NCBI GenBank assembly: GCA_014651175.1
Contig: BMWJ01000008.1
Span: 270,554 to 334,553, forward strand
Length of the DNA: 64,000 nt
Direction of reading: 5' to 3'
DNA from: Streptomyces clavifer
Lineage (GTDB): Bacteria > Actinomycetota > Actinomycetes > Streptomycetales > Streptomycetaceae
In this document: piece after piece, positions 19,384 through 27,722 of the stretch
How positions within the stretch are numbered: the first letter of the stretch is position 1
Layout: the number at the start of each line of letters is the position of its first letter
Program-made: the position numbers and the translations under genes
Notes under the pieces: generated by a model
Told to the model about the DNA's origin: nothing
The model's database searches: none
What the model saw: the letters and a program-made list of their open reading frames with translations, nothing else

Positions 19384-19902
19384 TCAGTGGCGTACGGGAC
19401 CGGGGGCTACCTCGCCGGCGGGTCGTCGCTGCTCCAGAAACCGGTCCGTGTCGAGCACGGCCTCCTTGGCGGGCAGCGCCTTGAAGACCCAGGTGCGGTA
19501 CGACCAGAAGCGGAACAGGGTGGCGATCCCGATGCCGAGGATCTTGAAGACGTTGCTCTGGACCGGGCTGTTCCACCCGAAGCCGTACGTGGCCGCGTAG
19601 AGCACGCCCGTCTCGATCAGCGCCCCGACGGCGCTGAACAGCAGGAACAGCGTCAGCTCCCGGGTCCGGCCGCTCTTGTCGCGCTCCCGGTAGGTCCAGT
19701 AGCGGAAGCCGACGTAGTTGAAGAGGATGGCGACGACCGTCCCCATCAGCCCGGCCCGCACCACCGGAATGTCCGTCGTGCGCCAGATCAGGTTGGAGAC
19801 GGCGATGTTCACGACCAGGCCGAACGCACCGACCGCGCCGAACTTGGCGACCTCCCGGGCCAGCAGATCAAGCCGGGCCCGCAGGGCGCCCCGTTCGCTC
19901 AT
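19384..19902 (-). CDS. GtrA-family membrane protein
   Basis: 172-aa protein with four predicted transmembrane helices in the GtrA pattern: KFGAVGAFGLVVNIAVSNLIW, AGLMGTVVAILFNYVGFRYWTY, ELTLFLLFSAVGALIETGVLY and NVFKILGIGIATLFRFWSYRTWVF. Family members are proposed to flip or position polyprenyl-phosphate sugars for glycosylation. A GtrA gene next to purK is conserved in actinobacteria, including M. tuberculosis (Rv3277 beside purK Rv3276c). It starts divergently from purK here. Substrate is not deducible. Confidence 0.9.
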   Translation of the reverse strand: MSERGALRARLDLLAREVAKFGAVGAFGLVVNIAVSNLIWRTTDIPVVRAGLMGTVVAILFNYVGFRYWTYRERDKSGRTRELTLFLLFSAVGALIETGVLYAATYGFGWNSPVQSNVFKILGIGIATLFRFWSYRTWVFKALPAKEAVLDTDRFLEQRRPAGEVAPGPVRH

Positions 19903-19995
19903 GGTGATCGCTCGTCCCGTCCGTCCGGTTCCGTCAACCCGGCCATGCTAACCAGCCCTCCCGTGTGATGCCCGTGAGCCGGCCGGACCGCGTGA

Positions 19996-20021
19996 CGTGC
20001 ACCCCTTTCCGGGGGTGCACG
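19996..20021. promoter_or_regulatory. Inverted repeat in the gtrA-purK divergent gap
   Basis: CGTGCACCCC and its complement GGGGTGCACG flank a 6-nt spacer. It is about 45 bases before the purK start and 95 bases before the GtrA start. It could be an operator for either gene or a transcript hairpin. It does not match a purine-repressor site I know. Confidence 0.4.
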
Positions 20022-20065
20022 GGAGAGGGTGAGGGGACCTTCCGCGCGCCGGATACCCTGGACGC

Positions 20066-21205
20066 GTGACGTTCCCGGTAGTCGGCATGGTCGGCGGCGG
20101 TCAGCTCGCCCGTATGACCCACGAGGCGGGCATCCCCCTCGGCCTCAAGTTCAAGCTCCTCAGTGACACTCCTCAGGATTCGGCGGCCCAGGTGGTCAGC
20201 GAAGTCGTCGTCGGCGACTACCGCGACCTGGAGACTCTGCGCGCCTTCGCGCGCGGCTGCGACGTGATCACCTTCGATCACGAGCATGTGCCGACCGAGC
20301 ACCTGCGGGCCCTGGAGGCGGATGGCATCCCCGTCCGCCCCGGCCCCGACGCCCTGGTGCACGCCCAGGACAAGGGGGTGATGCGCGCGAAGCTCACGGA
20401 GATCGTCGTGCCCTGCCCCCGCCACCGCATCGTGGAGGACGCCGCCGACGTCGCCGCCTTCGCCGAGGAGGGGGACGGCTTCCCCGTCATCCTCAAGACG
20501 GTCCGCGGCGGCTACGACGGCAAGGGCGTGTGGGTGGTCCGCTCCGAGGACGACGCCGCCGAGCCCTTCCGCGCCGGCGTCCCCGTGCTCGCCGAGGAGA
20601 AGGTCGACTTCGTACGGGAGCTGGCGGCCAACATCGTCCGCTCGCCGCACGGCCAGGCCGTCGCCTACCCGGTCGTCGAGTCGATCCAGGTCGACGGCGT
20701 CTGCGACACCGTCATCGCCCCGGCCCCCGGGCTGGACGAGCGCCTCGCCGGCGAGGCCCAGCAGCTGGCGCTGCGGATCGCCGCCGAGCTCGGGGTGGTC
20801 GGCCACCTCGCGGTCGAGCTGTTCGAGACCCGCGACGGCCGCATCCTCGTGAACGAACTGGCGATGCGACCGCACAACTCCGGGCACTGGACCCAGGACG
20901 GCGCGATCACCTCGCAGTTCGCCAACCACGTGCGGGCCGTCCTGGACCTCCCGCTCGGCGACCCGCGCCCGCGTGCCACCTGGACGGTCATGTGCAACGT
21001 CCTCGGCGGCGACTACCCGGACATGTGCCAGGCGTACCTGCACTGCATGGCCCGCGACCCGCAGCTCAAGATCCACATGTACGGCAAGGACGTGAAGCCC
21101 GGCCGCAAGGTCGGACACGTCAACACCTACGGCGACGACCTGGCGGACGTGCGGGAGCGCGCCCGGCACGCGGCCGACTACCTGCGAGGAACAATCACCG
21201 AATGA
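20066..21205 (+). CDS. purK: N5-carboxyaminoimidazole ribonucleotide synthase
   Basis: 379-aa ATP-grasp enzyme that carboxylates AIR with ATP and bicarbonate to N5-CAIR in purine synthesis. It starts [20 protein letters not shown] (N-terminal PurK signature). The ATP-grasp centre has [20 protein letters not shown] and the C-terminal metal/ATP residues fall in [20 protein letters not shown]. Length is normal. GTG 20066 has no Shine-Dalgarno; TACCCT lies eight bases upstream, so the mRNA may be leaderless. The stop overlaps purE by 4 nt (ATGA), and the purE product uses its product. Confidence 0.96.
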   Translation: MTFPVVGMVGGGQLARMTHEAGIPLGLKFKLLSDTPQDSAAQVVSEVVVGDYRDLETLRAFARGCDVITFDHEHVPTEHLRALEADGIPVRPGPDALVHAQDKGVMRAKLTEIVVPCPRHRIVEDAADVAAFAEEGDGFPVILKTVRGGYDGKGVWVVRSEDDAAEPFRAGVPVLAEEKVDFVRELAANIVRSPHGQAVAYPVVESIQVDGVCDTVIAPAPGLDERLAGEAQQLALRIAAELGVVGHLAVELFETRDGRILVNELAMRPHNSGHWTQDGAITSQFANHVRAVLDLPLGDPRPRATWTVMCNVLGGDYPDMCQAYLHCMARDPQLKIHMYGKDVKPGRKVGHVNTYGDDLADVRERARHAADYLRGTITE

Positions 21206-21738
21206 CTTCCCCCGGTACCGCCCCTGTCATCGGCATCGTCATGGGCTCGGACTCCGACTGGCCCGTCATGGAGGCCGCCGCGAAGGCGCTCGCCGAGTTC
21301 GAGATCCCCTTCGAGGTGGACGTCGTCTCCGCGCACCGCATGCCGCACGAGATGATCGCGTACGGCGAGCGGGCGGCGGACCGCGGCCTGAAGGCGATCA
21401 TCGCGGGCGCCGGGGGCGCGGCCCACCTCCCCGGCATGCTGGCGTCCGTGACCCCGCTCCCGGTCATCGGCGTCCCCGTACCGCTGAAGTACCTGGACGG
21501 CATGGACAGCCTGCTGTCCATCGTGCAGATGCCGGCCGGAGTCCCCGTCGCCACCGTCTCGGTCGGCGGCGCGCGCAACGCGGGCCTGCTCGCCGCCCGC
21601 ATCCTCGCCGCCCACGACGGCGAGCTGCTGGCGCGTATGAAGGACTTCCAGCAGGAGCTGAACGAGCAGGCCACGGAGAAGGGCAAACGCCTGCGCGCCA
21701 AGGTCGAGGGCGCGGACTCCTTCGGCTTCGGGAAGTAG
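21202..21738 (+). CDS. purE: N5-CAIR mutase
   Basis: 178-aa class I PurE that moves the carboxylate of N5-CAIR to give CAIR. Diagnostic segments are [15 protein letters not shown] (phosphate and substrate loop), SAHRMPHEM with the catalytic His, and [16 protein letters not shown]. It is translationally coupled to purK through an ATGA overlap. A dipeptidase gene follows after only seven bases, so it may share the transcript. Confidence 0.96.
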   Translation: MTSPGTAPVIGIVMGSDSDWPVMEAAAKALAEFEIPFEVDVVSAHRMPHEMIAYGERAADRGLKAIIAGAGGAAHLPGMLASVTPLPVIGVPVPLKYLDGMDSLLSIVQMPAGVPVATVSVGGARNAGLLAARILAAHDGELLARMKDFQQELNEQATEKGKRLRAKVEGADSFGFGK

Positions 21739-21745
21739 GCGCCCC

Positions 21746-22939
21746 ATGGACCGTCTGGACCGCGCCCGGCTGCTCCTCGCCGACCACCCCGTCGTCGACG
21801 GACACAACGACCTCCCCTGGGCCCTGCGTGAACAGGTCGGCTACGACCTGGAGGCCCGGGACATCTCCACCGACCAGACCGGCGTCCTGCACACCGACAT
21901 CCCGCGGCTGCGGGCCGGCGGCGTGGGCGCCCAGTTCTGGTCCGTCTACGTCTCCACCGGGCTGACCGGCGACGACGCGGTCAGCGCCACGCTGGAACAG
22001 ATCGACGTGGTCGGTGAGCTGCTGGCGCGTCACCCGATCGACCTGCGGCGCGCGCTGACGGCCGACGACATGGAGGAGGCCCGCGCCGAAGGCCGTATCG
22101 CGTCCCTGATGGGCGCGGAGGGCGGCCACTCCATCAACAACTCGCTGGGCACCCTGCGCGCCCTGCACGCCCTCGGCGTCCGCTACATGACGCTGACGCA
22201 CAACGACAACACCGACTGGGCGGACTCGGCGACGGACACCGCGCGGGTCGGCGGTCTGTCGGAGTTCGGCCGCCAGGTCGTGCGGGAGATGAACCGCATC
22301 GGCATGCTGGTCGACCTCTCCCACGTGGCGGCCTCCACGATGCGTGACGCGCTCGCCACCTCCGTCGCACCGGTGATCTTCTCGCACTCCTCCGCCCGCG
22401 CGGTCTGCGACCACCCGCGCAACATCCCCGACGACGTCCTGCGCGCGCTCGCGGCCAACGGCGGTGTGGCGATGGCGACCTTCGTACCGAAGTTCGTCCT
22501 CCCCGCAGCCGTCGAGTGGACGCTGGCCGCCGACCGCAACATGCGCGAGCACGGCCTGCACCACCTCGACACCACCCCGGCCGCGATGCGCATCCACGCG
22601 GACTTCGAGGCCGTCAACCCGCGCCCCGTGGCCACGGTGGCGACGGTCGCCGACCACCTCGACCACATGCGCGAGGTCGCCGGCGTCGACCACATCGGCA
22701 TCGGCGGCGACTACGACGGCACGCCGTTCCTCCCGGAGGGACTGGACGACGTCTCCGGCTACCCGCACCTGATCGCGGAGCTGCTCGGCCGCGGCTGGTC
22801 GGAGACCGACCTGGCCAAGCTGACCTGGCGGAACGCGGTACGGGTCCTTCGCGACGCGGAAGCGGTGTCCCGCGACCTCAGCGCGCAGTTCGGCCCCTCG
22901 CACGCCACGATCGACGACCTGGACGGCCCGGCGGTGTGA
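21746..22939 (+). CDS. Membrane dipeptidase family (M19) zinc dipeptidase
   Basis: 397-aa amidohydrolase-fold peptidase related to renal dipeptidase. The HND motif (VDGHNDLPW) supplies the first zinc ligands, MGAEGGHSI the bridging Glu, SHVAAS and [15 protein letters not shown] the two His ligands, and GIGGDYDG the conserved Asp. No signal peptide is visible, so it is probably cytosolic, cleaving dipeptides including L,D types. It begins seven bases after purE, likely co-transcribed. The physiological substrate is unknown. Confidence 0.92.
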   Translation: MDRLDRARLLLADHPVVDGHNDLPWALREQVGYDLEARDISTDQTGVLHTDIPRLRAGGVGAQFWSVYVSTGLTGDDAVSATLEQIDVVGELLARHPIDLRRALTADDMEEARAEGRIASLMGAEGGHSINNSLGTLRALHALGVRYMTLTHNDNTDWADSATDTARVGGLSEFGRQVVREMNRIGMLVDLSHVAASTMRDALATSVAPVIFSHSSARAVCDHPRNIPDDVLRALAANGGVAMATFVPKFVLPAAVEWTLAADRNMREHGLHHLDTTPAAMRIHADFEAVNPRPVATVATVADHLDHMREVAGVDHIGIGGDYDGTPFLPEGLDDVSGYPHLIAELLGRGWSETDLAKLTWRNAVRVLRDAEAVSRDLSAQFGPSHATIDDLDGPAV

Positions 22940-22972
22940 GTCCGGGGGCGGCGTCCGCCGCCCCCGGCCCCG

Positions 22973-23335
22973 CTAGCCCGCGCACAGACAGAAGGGGTGC
23001 CCGGCCGGGTCCGCGTACACACGCCACGTCCGCGACCGGTCCTCCGCGTCCAGCACGGTGGCGCCCAGCGCGACCACCTTCCGCTCCGCCGCGTCCAGAT
23101 CCTCCACGCTCAGATCGAGGTGGAACTGCTGCGAGCCGTCGGCGTGCGGCCAGCGCGGCGGTACGAAGCCGGGCGCGGCCTGGAACGCGAGCGACGTCCC
23201 CGTGCCGTTCTTCAGATCCACCCAGCCCTCACCGTCGTCCTCGACCGTGCCGCCGAGCAGTTCGGCGTAGAAACCGGCCAGTGCGACGGGGTCGGGGCAG
23301 TCCAGGACGACGGCACCCACGGTGGCGAAAGCCAT
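22973..23335 (-). CDS. VOC-superfamily (glyoxalase/bleomycin-resistance-like) protein
   Basis: 120-aa protein with the paired beta-alpha-beta-beta-beta modules of the vicinal oxygen chelate fold: VGAVVLDCPDPVALAGFYAELLGGTV at the start and FHLDLSVEDLDAAERKVVALGATVL in the second module, ending YADPAGHPFCLC. Such small proteins bind metals or toxic compounds, or are isomerases or dioxygenases; the sequence alone does not say which. ATG 23335 has an AAGGAG site. It is divergent from a CGNR regulator, with a GTTACC palindrome between them, which suggests the regulator controls it. Confidence 0.85.
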   Translation of the reverse strand: MAFATVGAVVLDCPDPVALAGFYAELLGGTVEDDGEGWVDLKNGTGTSLAFQAAPGFVPPRWPHADGSQQFHLDLSVEDLDAAERKVVALGATVLDAEDRSRTWRVYADPAGHPFCLCAG

Positions 23336-23393
23336 GACACTCGCTCCTTCTGCTGGTCTCCACGGACAGGGTTACCGCTATGGCGCATCAACC

Positions 23394-23406
23394 GGTAACC
23401 GTTACC
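23394..23406. promoter_or_regulatory. GGTAACCGTTACC palindrome between VOC and CGNR genes
   Basis: GGTAAC and GTTACC are inverted around one base. Further half-sites are GTTACC at 23371-23376, exactly 30 bases before its twin at 23401, and AGTAAC at 23425-23430, 31 bases after GGTAAC. Spacing near three helical turns in a divergent promoter region suggests an operator for the adjacent regulator. Confidence 0.55.
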
Positions 23407-23439
23407 TCATGGTCCCGTAAAGGAAGTAACATCGCAACC

Positions 23440-23952
23440 ATGAATGAGAGGGTGGCCGCGCCCGGAGGGCTCGCCCTGATCGAGGACCTGGTCAACACGC
23501 TGGACGTCGAGACCGGCTCGGACGCCCTCGGCACGCCGGAGGGGCGCGCGGCCTTCGGCCTGGCGGAGCAGGACGTGCCCGACGCCCTGCTCCTGCGCGA
23601 GGCGCTGCGTACCGCCTGTCTGGCCCACGCGGGCCACCGCCCGCCCGGCGGCGGCCAAGTACCCCCGCTCGACCGGCTCCTCGCCGACGCACCCCTGCGC
23701 GTCACCGTGGACGCCGCTGGAGCGGCCGCCTTGCGCCCGGCCACCGAACCCGCCGGACTGACCGCCAGGGTCGCCGCCGCCATCGCGTCGGCGGCCGCCG
23801 ACGGCACCTGGGCGCGGCTCAAGGCGTGCGAGGCCGAGGACTGCCGCTGGGCGTACTACGACCGCAGCCCGGCGGGACGCCGCCGCTGGTGCTCCATGTC
23901 CGTCTGCGGCGCCCGCGCCAAGATGCGCACGTACCGCGCGAAGCGCGCATAG
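23440..23952 (+). CDS. CGNR zinc-finger / ABATE-domain putative regulator
   Basis: 170-aa protein. The N-terminal part (LALIEDLVNTLDVETG and following helices) matches the ABATE ligand/stress-response domain, and the C-terminal 40 residues carry the CGNR-type zinc finger: KACEAEDCRWAYYDRS, then RRRWCSMSVCGARAKMRTYR. The usual final CGN is CGA here. Such proteins are thought to be DNA-binding regulators of small neighbouring detoxification genes. ATG 23440 follows AAGGAAG. The divergent VOC gene and the palindrome in between suggest a self-contained regulatory pair. Confidence 0.85.
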   Translation: MNERVAAPGGLALIEDLVNTLDVETGSDALGTPEGRAAFGLAEQDVPDALLLREALRTACLAHAGHRPPGGGQVPPLDRLLADAPLRVTVDAAGAAALRPATEPAGLTARVAAAIASAAADGTWARLKACEAEDCRWAYYDRSPAGRRRWCSMSVCGARAKMRTYRAKRA

Positions 23953-23999
23953 CCGCGCGGCCGCCGGGGGAACCCGGCGACCGCGCGCGTGCTTTACGG

Positions 24000-24031
24000 C
24001 CCGAAGGCCCTCGGGCCCTCAGGCCTTCGGG
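24000..24031 (-). terminator. Hairpin overlapping the ugd stop codon
   Basis: CCCGAAGGCC (24000-24009) pairs with GGCCTTCGGG (24022-24031), so the stem includes the last codons of the dehydrogenase gene, with the stop codon in the loop. This is an unusual but plausible terminator position at the end of the minus-strand gene. Confidence 0.45.
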
Positions 24032-25362
24032 CGGCCCATGGCCCGGTACGTCCACCCCGCGTCGCGCCACACCGCGGGATCCAGGGCGTTGCGGCCGTCC
24101 AGGATGATCCGCCGCCCCACGGCCTCGCCCAGGAGGGCCGCGTCCAGCTCGCGGAATTCGCGCCACTCCGTCAGGTGCAGCACCACGTCCGCCCCGCGCA
24201 CCGCGTCCAGCGCCGTGTCCGCGTAACCGAGCGTCGGGAAGAGCCGGCGGGCGTTGTCCATGCCCTTCGGGTCGAAGACCGTGACCTGGCCGCCCTGCAG
24301 GTGTATCTGGCCCGCCACGTTGAGCGCCGGCGAATCCCGTACGTCGTCCGAGTCCGGCTTGAACGTCGCGCCCAGAACCGCCACCCGCTGCCCGAGGAAC
24401 GATCCGCCGCCCACGGCCTCGCGGGCCAGCTCCACCATGTGGCCGCGCCGCCGCATGTTGATGGAGTCGACCTCGCGCAGGAAGGTCAGCGCCTGGTCGG
24501 CCCCGAGCTCACCTGCGCGCGCCATGAAGGCGCGGATGTCCTTGGGCAGGCAGCCCCCGCCGAAGCCGATACCGGCCCGCAGGAACTTCTTGCCGATGCG
24601 CTCGTCGTGGCCGATCGCCTCGGCCAGCTTCACCACGTCGCCGTCGGCGGCCTCGCAGACCTCCGCCATCGCGTTGATGAAGGAGATCTTGGTCGCCAGG
24701 AACGAATTCGCCGAGGTCTTCACCAGCTCGGCGGTCGGGAAGTCCGTCACCACGAACGGCGACCCCTCGCCGACCGGTCCGGCGTACACCTCGCGCAGCA
24801 GCTTCTCGGCCCGCTCGCTCTCCACGCCGACGACGATCCGGTCCGGGTGCAGCGTGTCGTTCACCGCGAAGCCCTCGCGCAGGAACTCCGGGTTCCAGGC
24901 CAGCTCCGCGTCCGTGCCCGCCGGTGCGAGCTCGGCCAGCCGCGCCGCGAGCCGGGCGGCGGAGCCCACCGGCACGGTGGACTTGCCGACCACGAGGGCG
25001 GGGCGCGTCAGCTGCGGGGCCAGCGACTCGAAGGCGCTGTCCACGTAGCTCATGTCGCAGGCGTACTCACCGTGCTTCTGCGGGGTGTTCACGCAGACGA
25101 AGTGCACGTCGCCGAAGGCGCCGACCTCCTCCCACGAGGTGGTGAAGCGCAGCCGCCCCGTGGAGCCCTCGATGCCCGCGACGTGCTTCTGCAGGATCTC
25201 CTCGAGCCCCGGCTCGTACATCGGCACTCTGCCCGCCGAGAGCATCTCGATCTTCTCGGGCACGACGTCGAGCCCGAGGACCTCGAAGCCCAGCTCCGCC
25301 ATGGCCGCGGCATGGGTGGCGCCGAGGTAGCCGGTGCCGATCACAGTGATCCTGAGGGCCAT
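24019..25362 (-). CDS. UDP-glucose 6-dehydrogenase family protein
   Basis: 447-aa nucleotide-sugar dehydrogenase that oxidises UDP-glucose to UDP-glucuronate with two NAD+. ITVIGTGYLGATHAAAMAELG is the NAD-binding loop, ELAWNPEFLREGFAV the substrate loop, KTSANSFLATKISFINAMAEV the central helix, and GIGFGGGCLPKD contains the catalytic cysteine. ATG 25362 has an AGGAG site. UDP-glucuronate could feed envelope or exopolysaccharide synthesis; no dedicated glucuronosyltransferase is adjacent. Related UDP-sugar or UDP-ManNAc dehydrogenases are possible, but length and motifs favour UDP-glucose. Confidence 0.92.
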   Translation of the reverse strand: MALRITVIGTGYLGATHAAAMAELGFEVLGLDVVPEKIEMLSAGRVPMYEPGLEEILQKHVAGIEGSTGRLRFTTSWEEVGAFGDVHFVCVNTPQKHGEYACDMSYVDSAFESLAPQLTRPALVVGKSTVPVGSAARLAARLAELAPAGTDAELAWNPEFLREGFAVNDTLHPDRIVVGVESERAEKLLREVYAGPVGEGSPFVVTDFPTAELVKTSANSFLATKISFINAMAEVCEAADGDVVKLAEAIGHDERIGKKFLRAGIGFGGGCLPKDIRAFMARAGELGADQALTFLREVDSINMRRRGHMVELAREAVGGGSFLGQRVAVLGATFKPDSDDVRDSPALNVAGQIHLQGGQVTVFDPKGMDNARRLFPTLGYADTALDAVRGADVVLHLTEWREFRELDAALLGEAVGRRIILDGRNALDPAVWRDAGWTYRAMGRPKA

Positions 25363-25487
25363 GGGTGCTCCTGAACGATGCGGACAGACGTGCGGAGGCG
25401 AGCATATCCGGGCCCGCGGAACCCCTGTTTTGCGGCTGTCGGCAAGCTCACGTGCCCCGCCCGTATGCCAGGCCGGGCGGCGGACAC

Positions 25488-25515
25488 TAAAATTGGGTTA
25501 CTTAACAGTAGTTAG
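25488..25515 (+). promoter_or_regulatory. Promoter with overlapping inverted repeat before the acyl-CoA dehydrogenase
   Basis: TAAAAT (25488-25493) is a candidate -10 element. Just downstream, around the expected transcription start, TTAAC-AGTA-GTTAG (25502-25515) is a near-perfect inverted repeat in an AT-rich island. Operators in this position commonly bind TetR-type repressors of fatty-acid genes, but no regulator gene is adjacent. Confidence 0.45.
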
Positions 25516-25527
25516 CATCCTTGGGGA

Positions 25528-26694
25528 GTGAACGTCTTGGCGGGTACGACCGACTTCGACCTCTACCGTCCGGCCGAGGAGCACGACATGCTCCGCGACA
25601 CGATCCGTGCGCTCGCCGAGGCGAAGATCGCTCCGTTCGCCGCCGAGGTGGACGAGGAGGGCCGCTTCCCGCAGGAGGCCCTCGACGCCCTGGTCGCCTC
25701 CGACCTGCACGCGGTCCACGTACCGGAGGAGTACGGCGGCGCGGGCGCCGACGCGCTCGCCACGGTCATCGTGATCGAGGAGGTGGCCCGCGCCTGCGCG
25801 TCGTCCTCCCTGATCCCGGCCGTGAACAAGCTGGGCTCGCTCCCCGTGATCCTCTCCGGATCCGAGGACCTCAAGAAGAAGTACCTCGGCCCGCTGGCCA
25901 AGGGCGACGCGATGTTCTCGTACGCCCTCTCCGAGCCGGACGCCGGCTCCGACGCCGCGGGCATGAAGACCAAGGCCGTCCGCGACGGCGACTTCTGGGT
26001 CCTCAACGGCGTCAAGCGCTGGATCACCAACGCGGGCGTCTCCGAGTACTACACGGTCATGGCCGTCACCGACCCGACGAAGCGCTCCAAGGGCATCTCC
26101 GCGTTCGTCGTCGAGAAGTCCGACGAGGGCGTGTCCTTCGGTGCCCCGGAGCGCAAGCTCGGCATCAAGGGCTCCCCGACGCGCGAGGTCTACCTCGACA
26201 ACGTCCGCATCCCCGCCGACCGCATGATCGGCGAGGAGGGCACCGGCTTCGCCACCGCGATGAAGACCCTGGACCACACCCGCATCACGATCGCGGCCCA
26301 GGCCCTCGGCATCGCCCAGGGCGCCCTCGACTACGCCAAGGGCTACGTCCAGGAGCGCAAGCAGTTCGGCAAGCCGATCGGCGACTTCCAGGGCATCCAG
26401 TTCATGCTCGCGGACATGGCGATGAAGCTGGAGGCGGCCCGCCAGCTCACCTACGCGGCAGCGGCCAAGTCCGAGCGCCTCGACGGCGACCTCACCTCCT
26501 TCGGCGCCGCGGCCAAGTGCTTCGCCTCCGACGTCGCCATGGAGGTCACCACCGACGCCGTCCAGCTGCTCGGCGGTTACGGCTACACCCGTGACTACCC
26601 GGTCGAGCGCATGATGCGCGACGCCAAGATCACCCAGATCTACGAGGGCACGAACCAGGTCCAGCGGATCGTCATGGCCCGCAACCTGCCGTAA
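25528..26694 (+). CDS. Acyl-CoA dehydrogenase (FadE25-like)
   Basis: 388-aa flavoprotein that introduces the alpha-beta double bond in acyl-CoA. FSYALSEPDAGSDAAGMKTKA and WITNAGVSEYYTVMA are the two acyl-CoA dehydrogenase signatures around the FAD. The C-terminal QLLGGYGYTRDYPVERMMRDAKITQIYEGTNQ region holds the catalytic-base Glu (IYEGT). The gene lies in the place of M. tuberculosis fadE25 (Rv3274c) near purK-purE, so it is probably its orthologue. Start is GTG 25528, or TTG 25537, which has better spacing from GGGGAG. Chain-length preference cannot be read from the sequence. Confidence 0.94.
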   Translation: MNVLAGTTDFDLYRPAEEHDMLRDTIRALAEAKIAPFAAEVDEEGRFPQEALDALVASDLHAVHVPEEYGGAGADALATVIVIEEVARACASSSLIPAVNKLGSLPVILSGSEDLKKKYLGPLAKGDAMFSYALSEPDAGSDAAGMKTKAVRDGDFWVLNGVKRWITNAGVSEYYTVMAVTDPTKRSKGISAFVVEKSDEGVSFGAPERKLGIKGSPTREVYLDNVRIPADRMIGEEGTGFATAMKTLDHTRITIAAQALGIAQGALDYAKGYVQERKQFGKPIGDFQGIQFMLADMAMKLEAARQLTYAAAAKSERLDGDLTSFGAAAKCFASDVAMEVTTDAVQLLGGYGYTRDYPVERMMRDAKITQIYEGTNQVQRIVMARNLP

Positions 26695-26715
26695 CGGCGT
26701 CGCGCAGTCCGCACC

Positions 26716-26743
26716 GCGGCCCCCGGCCTCCGCCGGGGGCCGC
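26716..26743 (+). terminator. Terminator after the acyl-CoA dehydrogenase gene
   Basis: A 12-bp perfect GC stem (GCGGCCCCCGGC) with a 4-nt loop lies 22 bases after the stop. There is no T tract, as is common in Streptomyces. Confidence 0.65.
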
Positions 26744-26859
26744 ACCCGTGGGCCCGGCGGGGTGCCTGCCGCACGGGTGCGGCATCCCGGCCGGGGGCGT
26801 TCGCGGAGCGCCGCTGATAGGGTCCGCGGAGGCTAACCGCAACATGATGGAGTTGGTTC

Positions 26860-27642
26860 GTGAAGCTGCTCCCGCTGTTCCTCCGGCGGCCGATAGAAGC
26901 GGTGTACGAGCGCCGGCTGGCTGCCACCCTCGTGGGGCTGCCACGACCGCAGCACGTCGGGATCATGCTCGACGGCAATCGGCGCTGGGCCCGGCAGGCG
27001 GGCCATACGGACCTCCGGGAGGGGTACCGGGCGGGCGGCGCCAAGGCGACCGAGTTCCTGGACTGGTGCACAGCCGCCGGGATCGAGCGCGTGACCCTCT
27101 TCATGCTCTCCGACGACAATCTCGGGCGCCCCGCCGAACAGCTCGGCCCGCTGATCGAGATCATCAAGGAGACCGTCCAGGACATCACGGCCTCGGACCG
27201 CCCCTGGGAGGTCCAGGTGATCGGCTCGCTCGACCTGCTGCCGGGCGCCACCGCCGAGATCCTCAAGGAGGCCACCGCCACGACGGCCGGGCGCGGCGGC
27301 CTCAAGGTGGACATCGCGGTCGGCTACGGCGGCCGACGGGAGATCGTGGACGCGGTGAAGAGCGCCTTCGCGGCCCACGTCGCGGCCGGCGGGGACCCCG
27401 CCGAGCTGGCCGAGCGGTTCGACATCGACGACATCTCCCGGCACCTGTACTCGCCGACCGCCGACCAGACCGACTTCATCATCCGCACCTCCGGGGAGCA
27501 GCGGCTGTCGGGCTTCCTGCTCTGGCAGTCCGCGTACGCCGAGATGCACTGGGTGGACTGCTACTGGCCGGCGTTCCGCCGCGTGGACTTCCTGCGCGCG
27601 ATCCGCTCGTACGCCGGCCGGCAGCGCCGGTACGGGAAGTGA
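26860..27642 (+). CDS. cis-Prenyltransferase (UPP synthase family)
   Basis: 260-aa Z-type prenyltransferase that condenses isopentenyl-PP onto an allylic diphosphate. The catalytic Asp/phosphate loop is IMLDGNRRWARQAGH; SDDNLGRP, IAVGYGGRREIVDAVK and TDFIIRTSGEQRLSGFLLWQSAYAEMHW are the conserved later motifs. GTG 26860 is the only sensible start. Streptomyces usually have more than one such enzyme; one makes undecaprenyl-PP and others shorter chains, and this copy's chain length is not evident. The glycopolymer genes downstream make a lipid-carrier role attractive. Confidence 0.92.
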   Translation: MKLLPLFLRRPIEAVYERRLAATLVGLPRPQHVGIMLDGNRRWARQAGHTDLREGYRAGGAKATEFLDWCTAAGIERVTLFMLSDDNLGRPAEQLGPLIEIIKETVQDITASDRPWEVQVIGSLDLLPGATAEILKEATATTAGRGGLKVDIAVGYGGRREIVDAVKSAFAAHVAAGGDPAELAERFDIDDISRHLYSPTADQTDFIIRTSGEQRLSGFLLWQSAYAEMHWVDCYWPAFRRVDFLRAIRSYAGRQRRYGK

Positions 27643-27665
27643 CCGACGCCGACCCGCCGTTACAC

Positions 27666-27705
27666 AGAGAGGTCCCCCACCCGCTGACGGGTGGGGGACC
27701 TCTCT
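27666..27705. terminator. Bidirectional terminator between prenyltransferase and LCP1 genes
   Basis: A perfect 18-bp inverted repeat (arms 27666-27683 and 27688-27705, loop CTGA) lies between convergent genes and should serve both. Confidence 0.8.
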
Positions 27706-27722
27706 ACGTGACGGCTGTCCGG

